From the NCBI GenBank assembly GCA_011087645.1, contig JAALLF010000006.1, positions 124,001 to 188,000 of the forward strand: a stretch of DNA of 64,000 nt. The letters run 5' to 3'. The stretch is from Alphaproteobacteria bacterium (GTDB taxonomy: Bacteria; Pseudomonadota; Alphaproteobacteria; UBA6615). The translations under genes were made by a program, and so were the position numbers. The notes under the pieces are model-generated. The model made no database searches. It worked only from the letters and a program-made list of their open reading frames with translations, and was not told the DNA's origin. Below are positions 8,883 through 18,158 of this stretch, one piece after another. Positions within the stretch are counted from its first letter, which is position 1. Each line of letters begins with the position of its first letter.

Positions 8883-9004
8883 CGGTCATCCCTGAATTTG
8901 CTTATGTCATTGAGTTACCTGAATTCTAATGGCCCTGGCCGCTAGAGTCACGGCGCAGCAAAATGAGCATTTCCGCGACTCACAGCCGGTGCTAATCATT
9001 GATT

Positions 9005-9484
9005 ATGGTTAATATTCGAGCATTCGCACACCCGGTTCTGTTGATCGTGGTCATGGTCGTTTTGACGGCGTGCAATCAGAGCGAAGCGCTGCAACCAACC
9101 ACCAGCGCCTCGGATGATGAAACGTCGCAGAGTTTTGCCCTGCTGACCGACATTCCGATCCCGCCCGGCGCCGATCTCGATGTGGAGAAATCGCTCGTCC
9201 TCGGTGACCTCGATCGCTGGACCGGCCGGGTCATTCTCGACGTCGAACAATCGTCGACCAAGGCGTTTGGTCTGTACCAATCCGAGATGCCTAATTTTGG
9301 TTGGTTGCCGGTGATGAGCGTGCAAGCCGGCGTCAGCGTTCTGACCTTTACCCGCGGCGAACGCGCGGCGACCATCCAGATCGAGAACAATACGATCCGC
9401 GGCAGCACGGTCTCGATCACCGTCGCGCCGCGTCAGACCACACCGGTCCCCGGCGCCGGCGCCCCGACGACCGGATCGAGCTAA
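9005..9484 (+). CDS. Hypothetical lipoprotein
   Basis: The 159-residue product starts with a hydrophobic signal (PVLLIVVMVVLTAC), and LTAC is a good lipobox, so the mature protein should be lipidated at the cysteine near residue 23. The mature part has DIPIPPGADLDVEKSLVLG and YQSEMPNFGW, a layout seen in small alphaproteobacterial lipoproteins of unknown role. The ATG at 9005 is preferred over the TTG at 8999; neither has a strong ribosome site. Its stop overlaps the stop of the convergent PqiA-like gene. Confidence 0.65.
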   Translation: MVNIRAFAHPVLLIVVMVVLTACNQSEALQPTTSASDDETSQSFALLTDIPIPPGADLDVEKSLVLGDLDRWTGRVILDVEQSSTKAFGLYQSEMPNFGWLPVMSVQAGVSVLTFTRGERAATIQIENNTIRGSTVSITVAPRQTTPVPGAGAPTTGSS

Positions 9485-10017
9485 CCGCCCTCTGCCGGCT
9501 CCTCTCGGTTTGCCAACACACTCAGCCGGCGGACCGCCCAGGTTGACGTCAAGACCGAGATAGAAAACACGATGGCACCGGCTTCGATGTCGGCACCGGT
9601 GAGCAGGCGTCCGTCGATCACCAGCACCACCAGCGCAATCATAAAAACATCGAGCATCGACCATTTCGATACCGCCGCCAGTCCGGTCAACAACGCGCGG
9701 GCCGGGGTGCCGGAAATATCGTCGGCATGCCACAGCACCAGTCCGGTGACAATTTTGAATGCCGGAAACAGGATGGTGAAAACCAGAGTCACCAAAAAAA
9801 TAAAAAAATTACCGGCGTCGAGAAATGAGAATACGCTGTCGAACAGCGAGAGTTCGCGGCTGACAAAAAAGAACGAGCTGATCTTTATCGCCGGCAGGAA
9901 CAGACCGAACGCCAGAAGCACCAGCGTCGCCAGCAACACAACGCCGAGCCACTGGTCGAGCCCCGCCGCCCGGGCGCGCAGAGCACCTCCCCAAATACCA
10001 CCGAACTGCATAGACAC
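9481..10017 (-). CDS. Paraquat-inducible protein A-like membrane protein
   Basis: This 178-residue protein has four hydrophobic helices and the pattern LPAIKISSFFFVSRELSLFDSV, followed by FPAFKIVTGLVLWHADD and KWSMLDVFMIALVVL, which matches a single PqiA domain. PqiA proteins normally sit beside MCE-domain proteins of lipid transport, but no MCE gene lies nearby, so the role is unclear. The first codon is GTG at 10017, preceded by AAGGGACGGA; an ATG two codons later would serve equally. Confidence 0.8.
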   Translation of the reverse strand: MSMQFGGIWGGALRARAAGLDQWLGVVLLATLVLLAFGLFLPAIKISSFFFVSRELSLFDSVFSFLDAGNFFIFLVTLVFTILFPAFKIVTGLVLWHADDISGTPARALLTGLAAVSKWSMLDVFMIALVVLVIDGRLLTGADIEAGAIVFSISVLTSTWAVRRLSVLANREEPAEGG

Positions 10018-10109
10018 GTTCCGTCCCTTGTCACCGGCCCCGTCATCGTCAATATAGCGTATAGCGCGCGTGATCCGTAACGCGGCGCATCAAGGGGGAG
10101 TATCGAGAT

Positions 10110-11138
10110 ATGGCGCAGCATCGAAACCGGCGGGTTATTCTGAAAACGCGGGCGACCGGCCTGCCCACCCCTGAGCTGTTTGACGTCGTTGAAGACGACG
10201 CGCCGGAACCAGGCGATGGCGAAGCGCTGATCCACAATATCTATGTGACCGCCGATCCGGGGATGAAGGGCTGGATCAGCAACGCGGTGAATTATGCCAG
10301 CGTGGAGACCGGCGCGACGATGAATTCATTCGGCGTTGGTGTGGTGATCCAATCCAATAGTCCCGACATTACCGAGGGCGACTATGTAGTCGCCAACACT
10401 GGGTGGCAGGAATACTCCGTCGTCTCACCGGACCAGGCCAGCGTCCGCAAGGTCGATCCCGCTGATGCGCTGCTATCGACTTCCCTCGGCGCGCTTGGCC
10501 ATAGCGCGCTGACCGCCTATTTCGGCCTGCTCGAAGTCGGCCGCCCCAACGCCGGCGAGACGGTGTTGGTGTCGACCGCCGCCGGTTCGGTGGGCAGCGC
10601 CGCCGGACAATTCGCCAAAATCAAAGGGTGCCGCACAGTCGGCATCGCCGGCGGCCCGGAAAAGACTGCGCTATGTCTCGACACCTTCGGCTATGACGCG
10701 GCGATTGACTATAAGGCCACCGACGATCTGGAAGCGGCCCTGCGCGAAGCCTGCCCCAACGGCATCGACGTCTATTACGACAATGTCGGCGGCGACACGC
10801 TCGACACCGTACTCGGGCTGATGAACCAGAATGGGCGGGTCACCATCTGCGGCACCGCGGCGACCGAAGCGTGGGTGCCGCCGCCTACCGGCCTGCGTTT
10901 CGAGCGCCATGTGCTGGTCAGCCGCCTGCGCATCCAGGGTTTCATCCTGTTCGATTTTCAAGACCGCTACGAGGAAGCGCTGACCGATATCCGCCAATGG
11001 TTCAAGGAAGGCAAAATCAAATACCGCGAGGACATCGCCGAGGGCCTGGAAAATGCCCCAGCCGCGCTGGCCGGCCTGTATGAGGGCCGCAACACCGGCC
11101 GGCAATTGGTGCGCGTGCGCCCCGACCCGACGCTTTAA
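10110..11138 (+). CDS. NADP-dependent MDR oxidoreductase (CurA / leukotriene B4 reductase-like)
   Basis: This 342-residue medium-chain reductase lacks zinc ligands and has the marks of the CurA/PTGR group: YVTADPGMKGWI near residue 50, LGALGHSALTAYFGL, the cofactor loop STAAGSVGSAAGQFAKIKG and DVYYDNVGGDTLD. Enzymes of this group reduce the double bond of alpha,beta-unsaturated ketones with NADPH. GGGGGAG lies upstream of the ATG. Its TAA stop shares a TTAA palindrome with the stop of the convergent cyclase gene. The natural substrate cannot be told. Confidence 0.9.
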   Translation: MAQHRNRRVILKTRATGLPTPELFDVVEDDAPEPGDGEALIHNIYVTADPGMKGWISNAVNYASVETGATMNSFGVGVVIQSNSPDITEGDYVVANTGWQEYSVVSPDQASVRKVDPADALLSTSLGALGHSALTAYFGLLEVGRPNAGETVLVSTAAGSVGSAAGQFAKIKGCRTVGIAGGPEKTALCLDTFGYDAAIDYKATDDLEAALREACPNGIDVYYDNVGGDTLDTVLGLMNQNGRVTICGTAATEAWVPPPTGLRFERHVLVSRLRIQGFILFDFQDRYEEALTDIRQWFKEGKIKYREDIAEGLENAPAALAGLYEGRNTGRQLVRVRPDPTL

Positions 11139-14100
11139 TCTTCCGGCAGGCCGGCCTTGCGCAGACCCTCGATGAAGCGTTGCGTAGCGGCGTTATCGTT
11201 GACAAACAATATTCCGGGTAAATCGCGAAGGCTCAAGTTCGGGGTGAGCCGACGAACTTCGTTAACTGCCTGTTGGGCCTCGGTCGCACTGCCAATCTGC
11301 CCCAGAATGTAGGCTCGAAACAACCAGTTGAGGAAACTGTTCGGCTCAGACTTCGCAATCTCGTCCGTTAGAGCCAGTGCCTCGTCCAATTCATTAAGAC
11401 ACAGCAGCGTACGCGTGAGACCACCACGGTACATATTCGGACAAAACGGGTTTAGCGACATGGCGGCTCGAAAATGTTCTGCCGCCTCGCCAAAGTTTCC
11501 CGCGTGTAGAAGCGCGAAGGCAAAGAAAGCGCGGACATCGGCGTTGCCCGGATAAAGTTCGACGCCCCGCCGGCCCATCGCAACGCCCTCGTCATAACGC
11601 CCCTGAGACGCAGCAACCATTGCGTTCAAGCCGATCACCCAAGACTCACTGTCGTCGAGCGTCAATGCATGTTCGGCGAGTTCGGCCGCACGCGCGAACT
11701 TAGCGCCAGCATCGCCGGTGTAGCCGAGCCGCGCTTCAAACCAATAGGTGAAACACAGTATCGCCCAGGCATGAGCATATTTTGGGTCGAGCTCGGTCGC
11801 CTTCTCCGCCATGGTCCGCGCCTCCAGATAGTCAGAGGAAGACGACCTGATGGCCAATTCCGACGCGCGCACGGCGTATCGCCAAGCCGCGATATTGTTG
11901 GTGCCGCGGGCCCACACGCGCGCAGTTTCGCCGTCAGTGAGGGTGACCCTGAGCGCCGTCACGATCTCTTTTGTAATCTCGTCTTGAACATCGAAAAGAT
12001 CGTCGACCGGACGGTCATAGCGCTCGGCCCACAAATGGCTGCCGTCGTCGGCATCGATCAGCTGAGCGGTGATGCGCAGCCGCTCGCCGCCGCGCCGCAC
12101 GCTGCCCTCCAGCACATAGCGCACGCCCAACTCTTCGGCGATGCGCCGCAAATCAAGCGCCTGACCCTTGTAGGCAAAAGTTGAATTGCGGGCGATGACG
12201 CGCATGCGCTCGATTTTCGACAGCGCGGTAATGATGTCCTCGGCCAGACCATCGGAGAAAAACGCCTGCTCCGGGTCGCCCGACATATTATCGAAGGGCA
12301 GCACGGCGATGGACGGCTTGTTGGGCAGCGTCGGCTGTTCCGCTTCCGGTTCATCGCCCTCCGGCAGACCAGCCTTGCGTAAGGCATCGAAGTAGCGATC
12401 GCGAACTTCATCAATCCGGTAAGGATAGGTTTTCACGAACTTCTTGAGCGTATACCGAGGTGCAAGTTCCAATACTGTCCTTATTGCCCCGCGGGCATCG
12501 TCGAGCCGGTCTAATTCGACATACGCCCAGGCCAACTGCAGATAACAAGGGGTAAACGTCGGCGAACGCTCGACCATACGATAGGTTCTGGAAATCGCCT
12601 GATCATATCGACCCAGCAACAATTGGGAATGAGCCACGTGGTAATCCCAATTCGGTGGCGCAAAAGCTTCCAGACTGTAGGCTTGCTCCAACATTTCCAG
12701 CGCCCGTTCCGGATCTCCGAGCCAGTTTAATATACAACCAAACGCCGCGCAGACTTCGGCATTATCTGGGGCTAATGCGATAGCCTTTTCAAAGTTTTCT
12801 GTCGCTTGATCGAAACGGCGTAAAAACGCCTGAATCCAACCCAAACGCGTCAGGGCGATGGCCGACTTATCATCGAGCGCTGCGCCCCTCTCCGCCAATT
12901 CGTTGGCCCGGTCCAAATTGTCATCGAAACCCGGAAACATGAGGGCCCACCCATAAAAATGGCAGTAGGACAAATAACCGTAGGCGTCGGCGAAATTGGG
13001 GTCGATCTCAATCGCCTGCTCCAGATACTTTCTCGCCTCAAGCGCACGTTCAGCCGAGTACAGGTAAAAACTCGCCCGTCCCTTGAGGAAGAGATCATAG
13101 GCCTCAACACTGTCAGTTGGTTTGCGTTCAGTGGCCGCCTTATCGGTCGGTGTGAGGCTGACTTGTAGCGCCGAGACGATTTGCTCGCGGATAGAATCCT
13201 GGAACTCGAAAATATTCGCCATGTCGCCGTCGTAGCGCTCGGCCCAGATGTGGCGGCCGTCGGCGCCGTCGATGAGCTGCGCGTTGATGCGTAACCGCTC
13301 GCCCATCTTGCGCACGCTGCCTTCGAGCACGAAGGCCACGCCGAGTTTTTCGACCACGTCCTTGACGTCGGGCATCTGGCTTTTGAAGGAGAAGGAAGAA
13401 TTACGCGCGGCGACCGAGAGGCTGGAGATTTTCGATAGATCGGTGATCAGATCTTCTGCCATGCCGTCGGAGAAATACTCCTGCTCGGGATCGCCCGACA
13501 TATTGTCGAACGGCAGCACCGCGATGGAGGGCTTGTCGGGTGGCGGGAGCGGCGCATCTTCCGGTTGATCGCCCTCCGGCAGCCCGGCTTTGCGCAGACC
13601 GTCGAGGATTCGATTGCGGTGTTCGTCAATCCGCCAAGGCCAAATTCGCGAGACGTCCTTAACAGCGCATCGTGGGATAATCTCCAAAGCCGTCTGTATC
13701 GCGTCACTTGCGTCGTCAAGTCGGTCTAATTCGACATACGCACAGGCCAGATACAGATGCGCAACTGCTAGCTTCGGAGCCCCTTCGACCGCACGATTTA
13801 GTCTGGCAATCGCTTTGTCATATTGCCGCAATAATAAATGGGAATGGCCTACTTGAAATTCCCAAGCCGGGGGAACGACCGTATCAATGCTGAACGCCTT
13901 CTCTAACTTTTCCAACCCTCTTTCCGGGTCTCCCCAAAAATTCAAAACTTGACCAAAGGTCGAATAAACCTCGGCGTTGTTGGGCGCCAAAGCGATAGCT
14001 CTTTCCAAGTTTGCAATCGCTTCATCGTAACGGCGCAAAAATGCTTGAATCCAACCCAGACGCGTAAGGGCAATGGCAGACTTGTCGTCGAGTGCGACGC

Positions 14101-15307
14101 CTCTTTCGGCTATTTTGTTGGCCTGTTCCAGATTGTCGTCGAATTCCGGCAACATCAGAACCCAGCCATAAAAATAGCAGTAAGACAGATAGCCGTAAGC
14201 GTCGGCAAATTTCGGGTCGATCTCTATAGCCGTCTCGAGACACTCGATTGCCTCGTAGAAATATTTTTCATCGGCAAAGCGGTGGAAATTCGCCCGCCCC
14301 CTGAGGAAGAGGTCATACGCCTCCACACTGTCTGTCTGTTTATGCTGCGTAAGTGCATGGTCTGTTGGCGTCAGGCTCACCTGCAACGCCGAAACAATCT
14401 GCGCACGGATGTCGTCTTGGAACTCGAAAATCTCGGCCATGTCGCCGTCGTAGCGTTCCGCCCAAATATGGCGGCCGTCGGCGCCGTCGATGAGCTGCGC
14501 GTTGATGCGTAACCGCTCGCCCATCTTGCGCACGCTGCCTTCGAGCACGAAGGCCACGCCGAGTTTTTCGACCACGTCCTTGACGTCGGGCATCTGGCTT
14601 TTGAAGGAGAAGGAAGAATTACGCGCGGCGACCGAGAGGCTGGAGATTTTCGATAGATCGGTGATCAGATCTTCGGCCATGCCGTCGGAGAAATACTCCT
14701 GCTCGGGATCGCCCGACAAATTGTCGAACGGCAACACCGCGATCGAGGGTTTGTCGGGTTGTGACTGACCGCCATCGGCTAAACCGGTTTCGCCGAACAA
14801 TAACGCACGGTACGCCCGCACTGGTCTGGCGATGTTCTTGACCTGCTGCGCACCCATATCGGCAAAGGCCAAATCGAGTTTTCCCTCCACGCTCTGATGG
14901 ACCACATCGGAGATACAAATACCGCCCGGATCGGCCAGGCCCTCGAGCCGCGCGGCGACGTTGACACCGTCGCCCAATATATCGTCGCCGTCGATGACGA
15001 TGTCGCCCAGATTTATGCCGACGCGATATTGAATGCGCCGGTCACCGGGCACCTCGCCTTCGCGCTCGGCCATACCCGCCTGAACCGCGACAGCGCATTT
15101 CACCGCATCGACCACGCTTACGAATTCCACCAGCAGGCCGTCGCCCATGGTCTTGACGATGCGCCCGCCATGGCTGGCGATCTCCGGGTCGATGAGCGCC
15201 TCACGGTGCTCGCGTTGGCGCGCAATCGTACCTTCCTCGTCAGCGCCCATGAGCCGCGAGTAGCCGACCATGTCGGCGGCAAGAATGGCGGCCAAACGGC
15301 GTTCCAT
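11135..15307 (-). CDS. Class III adenylate/guanylate cyclase with three TolB-like/TPR modules
   Basis: The first ~170 residues form a class III nucleotidyl cyclase domain with the metal aspartates in AADMVGYS and TMGDGLLVEF and the catalytic NVAARLEGLADPGG. The rest is a threefold module starting with KPSIAVLPFDN-SGDPEQ, continuing with LSVAARNSSF or IARNSTFAY, VLEGSVRK and HLWAERYDR, then several TPR repeats. The TolB/FlgO-like part with TPRs is common in cyclases of this type once; three copies give 1390 residues. It probably makes a cyclic nucleotide in response to protein or ligand binding. No membrane helix is evident. Modules 1 and 2 share near-identical DNA. Confidence 0.9.
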   Translation of the reverse strand: MERRLAAILAADMVGYSRLMGADEEGTIARQREHREALIDPEIASHGGRIVKTMGDGLLVEFVSVVDAVKCAVAVQAGMAEREGEVPGDRRIQYRVGINLGDIVIDGDDILGDGVNVAARLEGLADPGGICISDVVHQSVEGKLDLAFADMGAQQVKNIARPVRAYRALLFGETGLADGGQSQPDKPSIAVLPFDNLSGDPEQEYFSDGMAEDLITDLSKISSLSVAARNSSFSFKSQMPDVKDVVEKLGVAFVLEGSVRKMGERLRINAQLIDGADGRHIWAERYDGDMAEIFEFQDDIRAQIVSALQVSLTPTDHALTQHKQTDSVEAYDLFLRGRANFHRFADEKYFYEAIECLETAIEIDPKFADAYGYLSYCYFYGWVLMLPEFDDNLEQANKIAERGVALDDKSAIALTRLGWIQAFLRRYDEAIANLERAIALAPNNAEVYSTFGQVLNFWGDPERGLEKLEKAFSIDTVVPPAWEFQVGHSHLLLRQYDKAIARLNRAVEGAPKLAVAHLYLACAYVELDRLDDASDAIQTALEIIPRCAVKDVSRIWPWRIDEHRNRILDGLRKAGLPEGDQPEDAPLPPPDKPSIAVLPFDNMSGDPEQEYFSDGMAEDLITDLSKISSLSVAARNSSFSFKSQMPDVKDVVEKLGVAFVLEGSVRKMGERLRINAQLIDGADGRHIWAERYDGDMANIFEFQDSIREQIVSALQVSLTPTDKAATERKPTDSVEAYDLFLKGRASFYLYSAERALEARKYLEQAIEIDPNFADAYGYLSYCHFYGWALMFPGFDDNLDRANELAERGAALDDKSAIALTRLGWIQAFLRRFDQATENFEKAIALAPDNAEVCAAFGCILNWLGDPERALEMLEQAYSLEAFAPPNWDYHVAHSQLLLGRYDQAISRTYRMVERSPTFTPCYLQLAWAYVELDRLDDARGAIRTVLELAPRYTLKKFVKTYPYRIDEVRDRYFDALRKAGLPEGDEPEAEQPTLPNKPSIAVLPFDNMSGDPEQAFFSDGLAEDIITALSKIERMRVIARNSTFAYKGQALDLRRIAEELGVRYVLEGSVRRGGERLRITAQLIDADDGSHLWAERYDRPVDDLFDVQDEITKEIVTALRVTLTDGETARVWARGTNNIAAWRYAVRASELAIRSSSSDYLEARTMAEKATELDPKYAHAWAILCFTYWFEARLGYTGDAGAKFARAAELAEHALTLDDSESWVIGLNAMVAASQGRYDEGVAMGRRGVELYPGNADVRAFFAFALLHAGNFGEAAEHFRAAMSLNPFCPNMYRGGLTRTLLCLNELDEALALTDEIAKSEPNSFLNWLFRAYILGQIGSATEAQQAVNEVRRLTPNLSLRDLPGILFVNDNAATQRFIEGLRKAGLPED
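13251..13456 (-). repeat. Intragenic duplicated segment, copy in module 2
   Basis: These 206 bases are identical to 14469-14674 (offset 1218 bases, exactly 406 codons), and similarity continues past the single mismatch at 13457 to about 13534. It encodes the FlgO/TolB-like core (for example FSFKSQMPDVKDVVEKLGVA). Confidence 0.85.
14469..14674 (-). repeat. Intragenic duplicated segment, copy in module 1
   Basis: Partner of 13251-13456, identical over 206 bases. The neighbouring TPR-coding stretches are much more diverged, so either the copy is recent here or gene conversion keeps this part uniform. Confidence 0.85.
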
Positions 15308-15433
15308 ATTCCCTCCTCAAGCCGGGGCAGGTTATCGGAGAGGACCGGACTGGACCAGAGGTGCATACAATTAGAGTATCGGTGAGCGCTAATATGATAC
15401 AAGAAACCCCCGCCGCGCCTGGTACTTACGTTA

Positions 15434-16339
15434 ATGACCTTCCTTTGGATTCCGCTCACGATCGCCGCCGCGTTCCTGCAGAACGTACGCTCGGCATTGC
15501 AGAAGCATCTGAAGGACCAGCTCGGCACCACCGGGGCGACCTTCGTGCGCTTCGGCTATGGCTTTCCTTTCGCTTTGCTTTATCTGGGCGGACTGGCGGC
15601 GTTCACCGATTTGCCGGTGCCCGACCTCAACATCCGTTTCATCGCCATCGTGATGATCGGCGGGCTGGCGCAGATTTTGGCGACCGCGCTGCTGGTATCG
15701 CTGTTCGACAAACGCAACTTCGCCGTCGGCACCACCTATTCGAAGACCGAGACCGTGCAGGCGGCCATCTTCGGGTTGATCTTCTTGGGCGAAGCGGTGT
15801 CGATCAACGCCGCCATCGGCATTTTGGTCAGCCTGGGCGGGGTAATCGCCATATCGGTCGCCCGCAACCCGGTCGGCCTGCGCGCCATCGCCACCGCCTG
15901 GACCGAGCGGCCAGCGCTGATCGGCCTAGCGTCGGGCGCCTTCTTCGGCATCGCCGCGGTGTCCTATCGCGGGGCCTCGCTATCGCTGGGCGGCGACGGG
16001 TTTATCATGCAAGCCTCGGTGACCCTGGCCTTCGCCCTGGTGTTCCAAACTCTCGTCATGGGCGGCTACATGGCGGTGCGCGAACCCGCTGAATTGCGTG
16101 CCTCGCTGGGCGCCTGGCGGGTGGCAATATGGGTGGGGTTGAGCGGCGCCCTGGCCTCGATCGGCTGGTTCACGGCGATGACCATCCAGCAGGCGGCGTT
16201 GGTGCGCGCGCTGGGTCAGATCGAGTTGGTCTTCACTATTGCGGCCTCGACCCTGATCTTCCGTGAACGTATTGTGCGCCTGGAATTGATCGGCATCATC
16301 CTAGTGGTCGCCGGCATCATCATCCTACTATTGCGCTAA
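15434..16339 (+). CDS. EamA-family (DMT) transporter
   Basis: A 301-residue ten-helix transporter divergent from the cyclase. Each repeat has the EamA layout: FDKRNFAVGTTYSKTETVQA closing the first, and MTIQQAALVRALGQIELVFT in the second. The conserved glutamate-containing helices (TYSKTE, QIELVF) are those thought to line the pathway in this family. The intergenic 126 bases upstream must hold promoters for both directions, but I see no clear elements. Substrate unknown. Confidence 0.86.
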   Translation: MTFLWIPLTIAAAFLQNVRSALQKHLKDQLGTTGATFVRFGYGFPFALLYLGGLAAFTDLPVPDLNIRFIAIVMIGGLAQILATALLVSLFDKRNFAVGTTYSKTETVQAAIFGLIFLGEAVSINAAIGILVSLGGVIAISVARNPVGLRAIATAWTERPALIGLASGAFFGIAAVSYRGASLSLGGDGFIMQASVTLAFALVFQTLVMGGYMAVREPAELRASLGAWRVAIWVGLSGALASIGWFTAMTIQQAALVRALGQIELVFTIAASTLIFRERIVRLELIGIILVVAGIIILLLR

Positions 16340-16365
16340 ACGAATTCCCGGGCGAGGAGGCTCAC

Positions 16366-16599
16366 ATGACTGACAACACCGACGATTTGGAATTTCTGCA
16401 GGCAATGTGTGACGCCTGCCTGGAAGTGGGCGAACGGCTCGACCTGTCATCCCACGAACTGATCGTCGCCGTTGCAGCCAATCTGGGCCGCTTCGTCGCC
16501 GTCGCCAACGCCGAGGGCGACGAAGCATCGCTCGACGAGCTGAGAAAGCTGGCGATCAACGTCTTCGAAGAAGGTCTCAAGGCCGAGCCTGCGGAATAG
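16366..16599 (+). CDS. Small hypothetical protein
   Basis: This 77-residue acidic, mostly helical protein (ICAN-like helix pattern DDLEFLQAMCDACLEVGERL) has no signal or membrane segment. A strong AGGAGG lies about seven bases before the ATG, and it starts 26 bases after the EamA gene, so the pair is probably co-transcribed. I do not recognise the family; the good ribosome site and codon use support a real gene. Confidence 0.7.
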   Translation: MTDNTDDLEFLQAMCDACLEVGERLDLSSHELIVAVAANLGRFVAVANAEGDEASLDELRKLAINVFEEGLKAEPAE

Positions 16600-16605
16600 G
16601 CTTCA

Positions 16606-17100
16606 CTACCCCGCCAATGCCGTATTCTCGATACGGATGCGGTGCCATAGCAGGGCTGCGTTGGCGATGCTGAAGATCAGCGCGACCTGCCACGCGCCGG
16701 CAATCAGCGGCACTACGGCGATCTCGGCGATGACGACCAGATAATTGGGGTGGCGCAGCCAGCGGTAGGGACCGCGTTTTACCAAAGCCGCGCCAGGCAC
16801 GGTGATCACCCTTGTGGTCCAATAGCGGCCGAGCGAGGCGATCACCCAGACCCGCGCCGCCTGCAAAATTAGAAACACCACGAACCATACGGGATTGAGC
16901 GCGGTGTCGGCGGGCACCAACAAGGCCAGGCTGACAAGCCAGGCCGTGTGCAGCGCCACCATTAGCGGATAATGGCCGGCGCCATGTTCGACGCCGCCAC
17001 CGGCCAGCAGGTTGCGGGTGCTGATCCGCGCCACCATCAGCTCGATCAGGCGCTGCAGCACGATCAGCGCTACCAGCACATACCAGATGGAGACGGTCAT
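16606..17100 (-). CDS. Isoprenylcysteine carboxyl methyltransferase-family protein
   Basis: This 164-residue membrane protein has four to five helices and the ICMT/PEMT signature RGPYRWLRHPNYLVV followed by a C-terminal IRIENTALAG, the SAM-binding end of the family. Its ATG overlaps the stop of the type III polyketide synthase by four bases (ATGA). Such pairs are known in Bacillus (BpsA/BpsB) and Streptomyces (SrsA/SrsB), where the membrane enzyme O-methylates the alkylpyrone or alkylresorcinol product. I infer the same role here. Confidence 0.88.
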   Translation of the reverse strand: MTVSIWYVLVALIVLQRLIELMVARISTRNLLAGGGVEHGAGHYPLMVALHTAWLVSLALLVPADTALNPVWFVVFLILQAARVWVIASLGRYWTTRVITVPGAALVKRGPYRWLRHPNYLVVIAEIAVVPLIAGAWQVALIFSIANAALLWHRIRIENTALAG

Positions 17101-18158
17101 TCCGCCTCCAACAGCGCGAACGAGGCAGTGAATCCCGGCCCCAAGGCCGACATCAGAAACCGACCAGAGGGGGCTCGCGCGATACTTTCTTTCAAGACAA
17201 ACAATGCCGTCGCCGCCGACATGTTGCCATAGTCGCGCATCACCGCGCGCGATGCGGCGAGGTCACCAGGGGCCAGGCCCAGTACATCTTCCAAGGCGTC
17301 GAGAACCTTACCGCCGCCCGGGTGGCAAATATGGTGATCGATATCGGCAAGGGTCAAACCGTTGCACCCGAGGAACGCTGCCGCCGGTGCGGGCAAGTGT
17401 TCGCGCACAAATCCGGGCACGTCGCGCGACAGCTTCACCCCCAAACCGTTTTCGCCGAAAGACCAGCCCATGACATCGAGGGAGTTCGGCCATGTGTGCT
17501 CAGCGCCATCGACGATTACCGGCCCCTCGCCACCGCACTGAACCAATGCGCCCGCCGCGCCGTCGCCGAACAAAGCCGTGGAAATGATGTTGCTTTTCGC
17601 CGTGTCGTTGGCTTGAAAGGTCAGGCCGCACAGTTCGACCACCAGCAGCATCACCCGCGTACCCGGCCGGCTTCGCGCCAACTGCGCCGCCCGCGTCAGC
17701 CCGGTCACGCCGCCGGCGCAACCAAGGCCGAACACCGGCAGGCGTTCCACGTCGCGGCGCAACGCCATGCGCTCAATCAGCAACGCATCGAGACTGGGGG
17801 TGGCCATGCCGGTGGTCGATATGACCACCAACGCGTCGATGTCGTCCGTTGTCATCTCCACTTGGTCGAGCAGCGATCCGGCCACTTGCTCGAGCAACGC
17901 CACGGCGTTTTCGATATACAAATCGTTTCGCTCGGTGAAGCTGTGCGGACGGCCGTACCAGTCGAGCGGCACACACGAATAGCGCGTCGCCACCCCGGCA
18001 TTGGCGTAGACCGGCGCGAAGCGGTCGAAATCAGGCACGTCGGGGGCGAAAATCTCTGTCGCCCGGGCAACCACGTCGGACTGGTGCAGCGCAAATTCAG
18101 GCACCGCCGTCGCCACCGCTGAAATACGGGCCGGCTCGCTATTCAGCGGCACGGTCAT
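17097..18158 (-). CDS. Type III polyketide synthase (chalcone synthase-like)
   Basis: This 353-residue thiolase-fold enzyme keeps the full catalytic triad: C147 in FGLGCAGGVTG, H279 in ICHPGG and N312 in YGNMSAAT. Type III synthases extend a starter acyl-CoA with malonyl-CoA to pyrones, resorcinols or phloroglucinols. The ATG at 18158 overlaps the stop of the upstream EamA gene (TGATG), and the ICMT methyltransferase follows with an ATGA overlap, giving a tight three-gene unit. I suspect a long-chain or short alkylpyrone product, but starter and chain length cannot be read from the sequence. Confidence 0.93.
   Translation of the reverse strand: MTVPLNSEPARISAVATAVPEFALHQSDVVARATEIFAPDVPDFDRFAPVYANAGVATRYSCVPLDWYGRPHSFTERNDLYIENAVALLEQVAGSLLDQVEMTTDDIDALVVISTTGMATPSLDALLIERMALRRDVERLPVFGLGCAGGVTGLTRAAQLARSRPGTRVMLLVVELCGLTFQANDTAKSNIISTALFGDGAAGALVQCGGEGPVIVDGAEHTWPNSLDVMGWSFGENGLGVKLSRDVPGFVREHLPAPAAAFLGCNGLTLADIDHHICHPGGGKVLDALEDVLGLAPGDLAASRAVMRDYGNMSAATALFVLKESIARAPSGRFLMSALGPGFTASFALLEAE

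Noticed and set aside
13949..14512. 187-codon open frame antisense to the cyclase
   Set aside because: It mirrors the TPR-coding region and has no recognisable domain or ribosome site.
17322..18122. 266-codon open frame on the plus strand
   Set aside because: It is antisense to the type III polyketide synthase, whose catalytic residues are all intact; the product is low-complexity Arg/His/Gln-rich, typical of a shadow frame in GC-rich DNA.
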